7,051 nucleotides of DNA from an uncultured Atopobium sp. GTDB taxonomy: Bacteria; Actinomycetota; Coriobacteriia; Coriobacteriales; Atopobiaceae. The DNA lies in NCBI GenBank assembly GCA_937926845.1, contig CALBBS010000285.1, positions 1-7,051 on the forward strand, read 5' to 3'. The notes under the pieces were generated by a model. That model had not been told where the DNA came from. It searched no databases and saw only the letters and a list, made by a program, of their open reading frames with translations. Shown here in pieces: positions 1-6,187 of this stretch (positions within the stretch are counted from its first letter, which is position 1; each line of letters begins with the position of its first letter). Both the position numbers and the translations under genes were made by a program.

Positions 1-1507
1 GGTCAACAACACGAGGGTCATCCTTTACCAGAAGGTCTGGCTCGCCATCTTTACCCTTCCTAGATACGGAGGTGTCAAAAGCCTTTGGCGAGAAGGACAC
101 GGCGCGCTGATCAAGGCCAAGCGAGAGCCAGTGAGCACGGAGCTGCTCTGGTGTGTAGAACTCAAGGAGCTCTTCAGCCATTGGAGGCTTGATTGCGCCA
201 GAGCTAGAGGCTTTTTTGTTCATAAAGAGAATGTGGTAATTAGCAACTGGAGTATCGGTGATAAGACCCCAATCAAGTGCATCCCACAGTGGATTCTGAA
301 CAATGCAGTAGAAGAAGATGTTGTCCTGACCAATGAACTGGTAGACAGCAGCATCGTCACTGCACCACCAATCGCGCCACTCGTCAGAAGAATAGCGGCT
401 ACCGCCATTGTTTGCATCTTCAGAAAGTGCAGCGCGGGTGAAGGTAATTGGAGCCCAGAGAGACTCAGTCCAAACCCAGATGGTAAGGTCTTTGAGGTCC
501 TCGATATCAGGAGATTTGAGGCCCCAAGAAATATTGCCCGTCATGCGGTAAGGCAGAAGGGTCTTGCTTGTTCTAAAACGAATTCCAGCCTCTTTGAGTT
601 TCTCGCGAGCTTCGTCTCTGTCTTGCCAGTTCTCAAAGACAACGGAGAAAGAAGAGGCGTTTCCTTCTGGCTCAATGACACTATGAGCTGGAAGGGAAGA
701 GGCAACACCATCAAAGTCTTGGCGGTAGGAATTTTGAATGTAGATAATAGGCTCGGTCAGAGTCTCTTGAACGGTTGAGGTAACAACTGAGCGAATCTGT
801 GGGTTGTTCTTCCACTTTTCTACCAGGTTGTTTAGGAACTCTTTGTATTGAGGCAGGTCAAAGTACCAGCTGGGTGCAGGACGAAGCTCTGGCGTGGTGC
901 CGGTGAGCTGCGAAACAGGGGCAATGAGCTCCTCTGGGTTGAACTGATGACCAAGGTCGCATTCTTCTGCATAAGCCTTCTCCGACTTGCAGCCCTTAAT
1001 AGGGCAACGTCCATTGACCTGGCGTCCATTAAGGAACGTCTGAGCCTCAGTATCGTAAAACTGTTTAGTTGAGAGCTTGGAGAGTTTACCGCGCTCGTAG
1101 AGGCGGTGCATGATAGCATCTGCCATCTCTTCGTGAATTTTTGCTGCGGGCTCTAATGCAGAGCCACCGTAGAAATCAAGCGAGATATTGTAGGCTTTAA
1201 GAGCGCTTTTCTGCAGGTTGTGATTATGATTAACGTAATCAAGGATGGTGCCTTCGTAGCCCTCTTCTTCAACCTTTTTGCGATAGCCCTCTGCAATAGG
1301 AGAGCCATAGCAGTCAGTTCCCGAGATAAACAGAACATTTTTCTGGCCAATGCGATCTCTTAAGAAACGAGCAAAGAAGTCTGCGGGGACAAAAACGCCC
1401 GCAATGTGTCCAAAGTGGAGATTCTTATTACCGTAGGGCATACCACCAGTGATGACAGCACGCTTAGGAAAATGTGGGCGGTTGTTCATGTCGTAGCTTT
1501 CGGCCAT
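1..1507 (-). CDS. Methionyl-tRNA synthetase-like class I tRNA ligase (metG-like), C-terminus beyond the left edge
   Basis: I translated this frame codon by codon: it is open from the ATG at 1507 down to the window edge, giving 502 residues and no stop. It belongs to the class I aminoacyl-tRNA synthetases, closest to MetRS. The Rossmann-fold start reads ITGGMPYGN, with the HIGH motif as HFGH (residues 31-34), then SGTDCYGSPI (62-71). An inserted zinc-knuckle-like element follows (C168, C173, C183, H187), then the FIGQD block that matches FIGKD of MetRS. The catalytic KMSKS loop is degenerate, KKASSSG at about 431-437. The start is supported by GAGGT (plus-strand acctc at 1512-1516) four bases upstream. 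The anticodon-binding domain would lie mostly outside the window. MetRS normally charges tRNA-Met with methionine; several pocket residues differ here (see findings), so this may be a paralogue with another role. Family assignment is sure; substrate is not. Confidence 0.85.
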   Translation of the reverse strand, partial: MAESYDMNNRPHFPKRAVITGGMPYGNKNLHFGHIAGVFVPADFFARFLRDRIGQKNVLFISGTDCYGSPIAEGYRKKVEEEGYEGTILDYVNHNHNLQKSALKAYNISLDFYGGSALEPAAKIHEEMADAIMHRLYERGKLSKLSTKQFYDTEAQTFLNGRQVNGRCPIKGCKSEKAYAEECDLGHQFNPEELIAPVSQLTGTTPELRPAPSWYFDLPQYKEFLNNLVEKWKNNPQIRSVVTSTVQETLTEPIIYIQNSYRQDFDGVASSLPAHSVIEPEGNASSFSVVFENWQDRDEAREKLKEAGIRFRTSKTLLPYRMTGNISWGLKSPDIEDLKDLTIWVWTESLWAPITFTRAALSEDANNGGSRYSSDEWRDWWCSDDAAVYQFIGQDNIFFYCIVQNPLWDALDWGLITDTPVANYHILFMNKKASSSGAIKPPMAEELLEFYTPEQLRAHWLSLGLDQRAVSFSPKAFDTSVSRKGKDGEPDLLVKDDPRVVD

Positions 1508-1634
1508 GGATACCTCGCAGTTGGAATTAGTAGATTACGCAAATTATCTTCTTATTCTAATCTTTTTTGATTCACTACACGAATAGATTCAGAACTCGAT
1601 ACTATAGTGAGTAGAAATTATGTAAGGAGTGTAT
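1508..1634. promoter_or_regulatory. Divergent intergenic region between the MetRS-like gene and the CPBP-queH-queA operon
   Basis: This AT-rich stretch of 127 bases must hold the promoters of both divergent genes. For the plus strand the best -10 candidates are TACTAT (1600-1605) or the overlapping TATAGT (1603-1608), with no convincing -35 at 16-18 bp. For the minus strand GATAAT (complement of about 1543-1548) is the best -10 candidate, again without a good -35. Two small dyads are visible: GAAT-AG-ATTC at 1581-1590 and AATC-T6-GATT at 1559-1572. No T-box leader precedes the synthetase gene: the space is too short and there is no conserved T-box sequence. Confidence 0.4.
1624..1629 (+). promoter_or_regulatory. 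Shine-Dalgarno AAGGAG that selects the GTG start of the CPBP gene
   Basis: AAGGAG ends five bases before the GTG at 1635. The other in-frame GTG, at 1629, overlaps the Shine-Dalgarno itself and so cannot be the start. The ATG at 1633 is in another frame. This makes 1635 the likely initiation codon. Confidence 0.7.
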
Positions 1635-2501
1635 GTGGGAAGAAAAAAGCCAAAGACAAGCCTTGAGTTTGTTCTAAAGGATCCACCAAAGTCTGTGGTG
1701 ACGCCCTTCCTTGTGGCTGACCTTGCACTTTTACTTATGTTTGTGTGTCATATTCCGCTGTTTTTTATGGGAGAGCTTCCACCAAACGATATTCTTCCTG
1801 CAGTGTTAGGTCTTCTTGGCAGCATACTGGCAGGCGCTTTGATTTTGTTCTGGGTTATTCGCATCAATAAACGAGATCTCAGATCGTTAGGTCTTAGGGC
1901 AAGTGCGTGGCCAGGATTTATGCGCGGTGTAACTTTTGGCTTCTTGATGGTACTTTTTACCTTTGGTGCCATTATGTTGATTGAGGGTTTTAACTTTAAC
2001 TTCAATCCGTCATACAACATCTTTGTTGCTTTCTTTTTACTTTTTGCCACACTAATTGAATCTGCTGCAGAAGAGATTTTGTTTAGAGGTTACCTACAAA
2101 CTGGTGTTGCAGCTAAGAGTCCTTTCCCTGTAGCGCTTGTGCTTCAAGCAGTGCTCTTTACCGCAACGTATGGACTAACGCCTAACATCTCTATTGCCGC
2201 AGCAATTTCAGTCTTTTTGATGGGCATTCTTTATGGCTTGGTGTTTTGGCTTACCGATAATCTGCTTATGACTATTGCTATGCACTTTATCTGGAACTTT
2301 GTAACTGGTCCTATTCTTGGCATTTCAGTCACCACCGCACTTCTTCCTACCACGCTCTTAACAGCGTATCCTGCAGCATCTGAGTTTATCTCGGGTGGCG
2401 CCTACGGTATTGAAGCAAGCGTTGTTACCATTTTTGTATGCCTTACTGCCTGCGCTATAGTAGGTTGGAAATGTTATAAGGCACAAGGCGAGAAGAACTA
2501 A
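1635..2501 (+). CDS. CPBP-family (CAAX protease / Abi) intramembrane metalloprotease-like protein
   Basis: The product has 288 residues if the GTG at 1635 is used. It is a polytopic membrane protein with about seven or eight hydrophobic segments, roughly at 25-46, 55-77, 97-117, 129-145, 164-180, 184-206, 210-230 and 260-280. Motif 1 of the CPBP/Rce1 family is intact as EEILFR (E146, E147, R151), followed by GYL. Motif 3 is intact as H217-FIW-N221. Motif 2, normally F-x-x-x-H, reads F175-TAT-Y179, so the second histidine is replaced by tyrosine. The family contains eukaryotic-type CAAX prenyl proteases and many bacterial members of unknown substrate, some linked to bacteriocin self-immunity. 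It is the first gene of the operon and its TAA stop shares one base with the queH start (TAATG). Its substrate cannot be told from sequence, and full proteolytic activity is uncertain. Confidence 0.88.
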   Translation: MGRKKPKTSLEFVLKDPPKSVVTPFLVADLALLLMFVCHIPLFFMGELPPNDILPAVLGLLGSILAGALILFWVIRINKRDLRSLGLRASAWPGFMRGVTFGFLMVLFTFGAIMLIEGFNFNFNPSYNIFVAFFLLFATLIESAAEEILFRGYLQTGVAAKSPFPVALVLQAVLFTATYGLTPNISIAAAISVFLMGILYGLVFWLTDNLLMTIAMHFIWNFVTGPILGISVTTALLPTTLLTAYPAASEFISGGAYGIEASVVTIFVCLTACAIVGWKCYKAQGEKN

Positions 2502-3133
2502 TGGCTTCAAACATACTTCAGTCAATTGAGACTCTTTCAGTAGAGCCGGGAACACCGCTTTTGCTCCATGCATGCTGTGGGCCATGCTCGCTTGAACCTT
2601 TAAAGCACCTGAGGGAAGAGGGTTTTGAGCCTACCATCTGTTGGACCAACCCTAATATTCAGCCTGTTGAAGAGCATGACAGGCGTCTTCAGACATTGCT
2701 TACGTGGGCCCAAGAAGAGGCTCATGTTGAGGTGATTGTGGCTGGAGATCCGCGAGAGCAATGGGAGCGAGCTGTGGCCCCTCAGGGATTTGAGCGAGAC
2801 CGTCGCTGTCGTGCTTGTTACGCAATCCGCTTGGCAGAGAGTTGTCGTGTGGCGGCTGAGCGCGGGTTTGAATACGTTTCTACAACACTGGCTGTCTCGC
2901 CCTATCAGCTCTTTGATGCGTGCGAGGATGAGCTGGTGTCCATTGCGCATGCTCATGGACTAACGCCTGTATGGAGAGATTTCCGTCCGTATTACCCAGA
3001 GGCTACAAAAGAGTCTCGCGAGCTTGGTATGTATCGACAAAATTATTGCGGTTGCAGATATTCTGCGGCCGAGGCTCAGATAGAGCGTCATGAAGCTCGT
3101 GACGCAAGAAAGGCAGCACGTCATGCGAACTGA
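2501..3133 (+). CDS. queH: Epoxyqueuosine reductase QueH
   Basis: A 210-residue cytoplasmic protein of the QueH (formerly DUF208) family, which reduces epoxyqueuosine to queuosine in tRNA, the last step of queuosine synthesis. It does the same job as the unrelated cobalamin-dependent QueG. The family's metal-binding cysteines are all present: HACCGPC near the N-terminus (C25, C26, C29), RRCRACY (C103, C106) and NYCGC (C183, C185). Other family blocks are STTLAVSPY (127-135) and FRPYYPEATKES (161-172), ahead of GMYRQ (176-180). The charged C-terminal tail is rich in Arg, Ala and His. The ATG overlaps the TAA of the CPBP gene (TAATG), with only a weak Shine-Dalgarno (GAGAAG), so translation is probably coupled. 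Its 3' end overlaps queA by 11 bases, fitting co-expression of consecutive pathway enzymes. Length and motifs are normal for the family. Confidence 0.96.
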   Translation: MASNILQSIETLSVEPGTPLLLHACCGPCSLEPLKHLREEGFEPTICWTNPNIQPVEEHDRRLQTLLTWAQEEAHVEVIVAGDPREQWERAVAPQGFERDRRCRACYAIRLAESCRVAAERGFEYVSTTLAVSPYQLFDACEDELVSIAHAHGLTPVWRDFRPYYPEATKESRELGMYRQNYCGCRYSAAEAQIERHEARDARKAARHAN

Positions 3134-4286
3134 CGATTTTGATTACAACCTTCCAGAAGAACGTATTGCACAAGCTCCTGCTGAGCCAAGGGACTCTTGT
3201 AGACTTTTGGTGCTGCATAGAGAAAATGGCTGCATAGAGCACAAGCACTTCACCGATATTGTGGAGTATCTTGAGCCGGGCGATTTGGTTGTAGTTAACC
3301 AGACGCGCGTTATGCCAGCTCGTCTTGTAGGTAAAAAGCAAAATACGGGCGGCGTATCAGAGACGCTGCTTTTAAAACGTCGAGAAGACATTGATGCTTT
3401 GGGTAGTGTATGGGAGTGTCTGGTAAATCCTGGTAAGCGTCTAAAGCCTGGCGCAGTAATTGAATACCGTGCAGGTGGATTGCATGCTCCAGATTCTGCT
3501 CCCGTTGTGCTAACAGGCACTATTGTGGACTTTGTTGACGACAACAGGGGAGGTCGCCTGGTGCGTTTTGAAGCACAGGGAGATCGCACTCTTGACGAGG
3601 CTATTCATGAGGCAGGTCACGTTCCACTGCCCCCGTATATTACGCAGTATGAGGGAGATCCAGAGAAGTATCAGACGGTCTATGCCATGCAGGACGAGCA
3701 TTCTGCTGCAGCTCCTACCGCGGGTCTTCACTTTACTCCTGAGCTCATTGAAACCATCAAAGCAAAGGGTGTCCAGTGGGCATCTGTTGAGCTTGAGGTT
3801 GGAATTGATACCTTTAGGTTGGTAACGGAAGATGACCCTACCAAACACGTCATTCATACTGAGCGCTACCACGTAGCTCCAGAAGTTGTAGACGCAGTAA
3901 AGGCTACTAAAGCCGCTGGTCATAAAGTTATTGCCATTGGTACTACCAGTGTTCGTTCGCTTGAAAGCGCTTGGGATAATCAGATTCCTGCAGATGAGCC
4001 TCCTGTTGTGGCTCGTCGCTTTGAGGAGGCAGAAGACTCGGCTGCGCTGACTCATAAAGGCGATATGGTTGCCCGAGAAAACGCAACCACCAATCTCTAT
4101 TTGATGCCAGGCTCTACGTTCCACGTGGTAGACGCCATGGTGACCAACTTCCACGTTCCTCGTTCAACTTTGATGATGCTGGTTTCTGCGTTTGCAACGC
4201 GCGAGCAGATTATGGACGCTTATCAAAGTGCCATTGACGAGAAGTACCGCTTCTTGTCATTTGGTGATGCCATGATCATCCTGTAA
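3123..4286 (+). CDS. queA: S-adenosylmethionine:tRNA ribosyltransferase-isomerase QueA
   Basis: QueA transfers and isomerises the ribosyl part of SAM onto preQ1 at the wobble position of tRNAs with a GUN anticodon, making epoxyqueuosine, the substrate of QueH encoded just upstream. The product has 387 residues. Family blocks seen are DFDYNLPEERIAQ at the N-terminus, RDSCRLLVL (23-31), VVVNQTRVMPARL (56-68), APTAGLHFT (197-205), ELEVGIDTF (223-231), GTTSVRSLESA (273-283), VTNFHVPRSTL (340-350) and FGDAM (380-384). An in-frame ATG exists at 3090, but the ATG at 3123 puts MRTDDFDY at the N-terminus as in other QueA proteins, and AAAGG lies nine bases upstream, so I chose 3123. It is longer than the E. 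coli (about 356) and B. subtilis (about 342) enzymes, mainly through an extra segment of about 24 residues after TTSVRSLESA. It is the last gene of the operon. Confidence 0.97.
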   Translation: MRTDDFDYNLPEERIAQAPAEPRDSCRLLVLHRENGCIEHKHFTDIVEYLEPGDLVVVNQTRVMPARLVGKKQNTGGVSETLLLKRREDIDALGSVWECLVNPGKRLKPGAVIEYRAGGLHAPDSAPVVLTGTIVDFVDDNRGGRLVRFEAQGDRTLDEAIHEAGHVPLPPYITQYEGDPEKYQTVYAMQDEHSAAAPTAGLHFTPELIETIKAKGVQWASVELEVGIDTFRLVTEDDPTKHVIHTERYHVAPEVVDAVKATKAAGHKVIAIGTTSVRSLESAWDNQIPADEPPVVARRFEEAEDSAALTHKGDMVARENATTNLYLMPGSTFHVVDAMVTNFHVPRSTLMMLVSAFATREQIMDAYQSAIDEKYRFLSFGDAMIIL

Positions 4287-4326
4287 GTTATGGTCTTTGG
4301 TTTGTGATTCACACTTGAGCTTCACT

Positions 4327-4343
4327 AAAAAAGTCTAACTTTT
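4327..4343 (-). terminator. Weak AT-rich hairpin, possible terminator of the coiled-coil gene
   Basis: On the minus strand AAAAGT-TAG-ACTTTT forms a perfect six-base stem with a three-base loop, and the T run continues for two more bases. The stem is AT-rich and weak. It lies about 50 bases past the stop of the coiled-coil gene, in the only non-coding space between two convergent genes. Alternative: a chance dyad in AT-rich DNA. Confidence 0.35.
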
Positions 4344-4354
4344 GGGGGTCACAT

Positions 4355-4373
4355 CAAAGAGGCGTCTTTTTTT
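4355..4373 (+). terminator. Weak hairpin with T7 run, possible terminator of the CPBP-queH-queA operon
   Basis: AAAGA-GGCG-TCTTT makes a short stem that runs into seven consecutive T (4367-4373), about 70 bases past the queA stop. The position and T run fit an intrinsic terminator, but a five-base AT-rich stem is marginal. The rest of 4287-4392 holds only a small palindrome, TGTGA-T-TCACA, at 4303-4313. Confidence 0.4.
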
Positions 4374-4392
4374 GTACCAGTGGAAAGTTGGC

Positions 4393-5706
4393 TTATGGCC
4401 TGTTGAATATCAGCCATACAAAGAGCGCAAGAATTACTATCATGCCAATAACCACGGCGATAAAACCAATGCGCTGACCACGAGTTGTCTCTCGAAGGAT
4501 TTTCTCGCCAGTAATAAGCTCTTTAAGGGTGAGCTGCTTGGTATTGATGTTAATTACCTGTTCGTCAACAGACTTTCTGAGCTGCTCAGTAATCTCTGGT
4601 GTTGCATGAATTTCTTTAGCGTCATCAATGACTGACTGTGCTTCATCATGTTTATCTGCCGCCTCGTTAAAGAGCTCCTTGGCTGTCTTAATTTTCTCTT
4701 CAAGATCCTCTATATCTTTGCTCAGAATCCTCTGACGAGCATTAGCCTCAGCTACTACGGCGTCGTATTCTTGCTGTTTCTGCTCATAATCTTTGCGAGC
4801 CGCATCAATAGAAGACTCTGAGGACTCCAACGATTTGCCCTGGGTCCAGTAATGCGTTTGTGCCATCTCAAGTGAAGACTGGAAAGAGTTCTGTAGTTCC
4901 TCAACTTGCTTTTGGGCCTGCTCTGCACGAGCAAGCTCTGACTTAAGGTCTTCCTCAATACGAACAATTGCATCGTGGTTAGCAGCAGGATCTGTCTTAA
5001 GACCAGCAAGCTCTTCTCTCAGAGAAAGCTGTCTTGCCTGGGAGTTTTCCAGTGCTTTATTTGCAGACGCTACAGCAGCATCGCGTTTCTCGGTAACTTC
5101 TTTAAGCTGAGCCTCGGCGTTTTTAACACCACGCTGTGCCTCAGAGATTGTTTTTGAAATATCATCTAGCCTGCCTTTTGCTGTAGCAGCAACTTCTTTG
5201 TAAGGCTTAATCTTTGCTTCGTCGTCAACTTTTTGCTGCTCAAGCTTCTGAATAAGCTGGTTTTTCTTAACCGTGAGAAGATCCACTTGCGTTGATTGAT
5301 CACTCATGACCTGAGCGGTCTCTGCAAAAATTTTCTCTTGCTCAGCAATTATTTGATCAAACGAACTCTGCACGTAGTCTCTGTGCTCTAAGTCTTGCTT
5401 GTCTTTAGCAAGGTGTTCTTCCAGTCGCTTAAGCTCTTGCTTTGCAGAATTTGTCTCTTTAGCGGCGTTGTGGACTTCTTTGGTAGCCTGAAAACCTTCT
5501 GCAACAGCGGTTGTGGCACTTTCAAACGCGCTGCTAACGCCTTTTGCTACAACCTGAGTAGTGTCTTTGGCAATCTTTTGAATGTCCTGGGACTTGCTGA
5601 CTTCAGGTGTGTTTTCAGACTTATTCTGTTCATCAGAAGTTGCTGCTTGAGTATCTATTGTGTCCAAATCCTCGGTTTTAGAGTTTTGGAAATCGTTTTC
5701 AGCCAT
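4393..5706 (-). CDS. Tail-anchored coiled-coil membrane protein of unknown function
   Basis: The product has 437 residues and I do not recognise a family. Residues 1-40 are acidic, polar and probably disordered. Residues 41-83 are an Ala/Val/Thr/Lys-rich stretch that looks amphipathic helical. Residues 84-365 are almost continuously charged helix with Glu, Lys, Gln, Ala and Leu in heptad-like spacing, typical of long coiled coil, with possible breaks near KPYK (167-170), KTDPAANHD (237-245) and WTQGKS (287-292). Residues 366-410 are less regular. One hydrophobic segment at about 413-434 ends in FNRP, and there is no signal peptide, so the coil most likely sits in the cytoplasm anchored by its C-terminus. 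The frame stays open upstream to 5916, but that would run into ptsH. The ATG at 5706 has an ideal AGGAGGT five bases upstream, which decides the start. It is divergent from ptsH. Possible roles such as scaffold or envelope organiser are only guesses. Confidence 0.9.
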   Translation of the reverse strand: MAENDFQNSKTEDLDTIDTQAATSDEQNKSENTPEVSKSQDIQKIAKDTTQVVAKGVSSAFESATTAVAEGFQATKEVHNAAKETNSAKQELKRLEEHLAKDKQDLEHRDYVQSSFDQIIAEQEKIFAETAQVMSDQSTQVDLLTVKKNQLIQKLEQQKVDDEAKIKPYKEVAATAKGRLDDISKTISEAQRGVKNAEAQLKEVTEKRDAAVASANKALENSQARQLSLREELAGLKTDPAANHDAIVRIEEDLKSELARAEQAQKQVEELQNSFQSSLEMAQTHYWTQGKSLESSESSIDAARKDYEQKQQEYDAVVAEANARQRILSKDIEDLEEKIKTAKELFNEAADKHDEAQSVIDDAKEIHATPEITEQLRKSVDEQVININTKQLTLKELITGEKILRETTRGQRIGFIAVVIGMIVILALFVWLIFNRP

Positions 5707-5711
5707 GGTGA

Positions 5712-5718
5712 ACCTCCT
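5712..5718 (-). promoter_or_regulatory. Strong Shine-Dalgarno AGGAGGT of the coiled-coil gene
   Basis: The minus strand reads AGGAGGT, a full match to the anti-Shine-Dalgarno core, five bases before the ATG at 5706. It fixes the start well inside the longer open frame and suggests efficient translation. Confidence 0.85.
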
Positions 5719-5800
5719 ATAAGAGTTCTGACTTATTATTTTTACCCTGTTTTTGGGGAATTCATAGTCTAATTTGGTTCTTTCTGGAAATAAGATTGGA

Positions 5801-5806
5801 TATAAT
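5801..5806 (+). promoter_or_regulatory. Candidate -10 box (TATAAT) of the ptsH promoter
   Basis: A perfect TATAAT lies 81 bases before the ptsH ATG. The -35 region is poor: TTCTTT at 5778-5783 with a 17 bp spacer, or TTGGTT at 5774-5779 with an over-long 21 bp spacer. A TG lies one base too far upstream for a standard extended -10. If used, transcription would start near 5813 and give a leader of about 75 bases that holds the dyads listed next. Confidence 0.5.
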
Positions 5807-5807
5807 A

Positions 5808-5855
5808 CGTTATGTTTTGTTACGATAGTAACGATTAATCGAGAATAACTCTCGA
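5808..5855 (+). promoter_or_regulatory. Cluster of small overlapping dyads in the ptsH leader
   Basis: Four symmetrical elements are packed here. CGTTA (5808-5812) pairs with TAACG (5829-5833). GTTAC-GATA-GTAAC is a perfect five-base hairpin (5819-5832). CGATTAATCG (5832-5841) is a perfect ten-base palindrome. TCGAGA-ATAAC-TCTCGA (5839-5855) is a perfect six-base hairpin. They lie between the TATAAT box and the ptsH ribosome-binding site (GGAAGGGGAG, 5871-5880). They could be a repressor operator or leader RNA hairpins; I do not recognise a known regulator's site. Confidence 0.4.
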
Positions 5856-5887
5856 GTAGATTTGGTTTCCGGAAGGGGAGTCCACTT

Positions 5888-6160
5888 ATGGTTTCAAAGC
5901 AGACTACTATTATCAATGCAACTGGTCTTCACGCTCGTCCAGCATCCGTCTTTGTTTCTGAGGCAAAGAAGTTTGAGAGCAACGTCACCATCAAGAATGT
6001 TGACAAGGACTCCGCACCAGTTAACGCTAAGTCCATCATGATGATTCTTGCTGCTGGTCTTGGCACTGGCACCAAGATTGAGATTGCATGTGACGGCGCT
6101 GATGAGCAGGCAGCTCTTGACGCTCTCATTGCTCTCGTTGACAACGGCTTCGGCGAGTAA
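5888..6160 (+). CDS. ptsH: Phosphocarrier protein HPr of the PTS
   Basis: HPr takes a phosphate from enzyme I on a histidine and passes it to the sugar-specific EIIA proteins of the phosphotransferase system in the cytoplasm. The product has 90 residues, the normal size. The active site is GLHARPA with the phosphorylated H15 and its partner R17. A second site, NAKSIMMIL, carries S49, which aligns with the regulatory S46 of Bacillus subtilis HPr, the target of HPr kinase/phosphorylase, so Ser control is possible. Three extra residues lie between the two sites compared with B. subtilis. The start is supported by GGAAGGGGAG ending seven bases upstream. ptsI (enzyme I) is not adjacent, and ptsH appears to be transcribed alone, from the promoter near 5801 to the strong terminator at 6188. 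Confidence 0.97.
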   Translation: MVSKQTTIINATGLHARPASVFVSEAKKFESNVTIKNVDKDSAPVNAKSIMMILAAGLGTGTKIEIACDGADEQAALDALIALVDNGFGE

Positions 6161-6173
6161 GCTAACGGCTTAC
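6157..6173 (+). other. Small hairpin at the ptsH stop codon
   Basis: GTAAGC-TAACG-GCTTAC is a perfect six-base stem with a five-base loop that includes the TAA stop of ptsH. It stands 14 bases ahead of the main terminator. It may protect the 3' end or be incidental. Confidence 0.4.
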
Positions 6174-6187
6174 ATAATGTGCACGTC

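Noticed and set aside
131..1350. Several open frames on both strands inside the MetRS-like gene
   Set aside because: They overlap the continuous synthetase frame, whose translation matches family motifs throughout. The alternatives show no recognisable protein and no ribosome-binding sites that I could see.
1508..1600. A T-box riboswitch ahead of the synthetase gene
   Set aside because: The leader is under about 100 bases and lacks the conserved T-box sequence and any terminator hairpin.
3958..3976. A cre-like palindrome (TGAAAGCGCTT) for catabolite control
   Set aside because: Only the left two thirds fit the consensus, and it lies deep inside the queA coding region, away from any promoter.
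4303..4313. CRP-like site from the palindrome TGTGA-T-TCACA
   Set aside because: A CRP site needs about six bases between the half-sites, there is only one here, and it lies downstream of queA in a convergent gap with no gene to regulate.
6138..6143. Perfect TTGACA -35 box as promoter for the YvlD-type gene
   Set aside because: It encodes part of HPr, and positions 16-18 bp downstream (near 6160-6167) hold no acceptable -10 box. The nearest good one (CATAAT at 6173) is 29 bp away.
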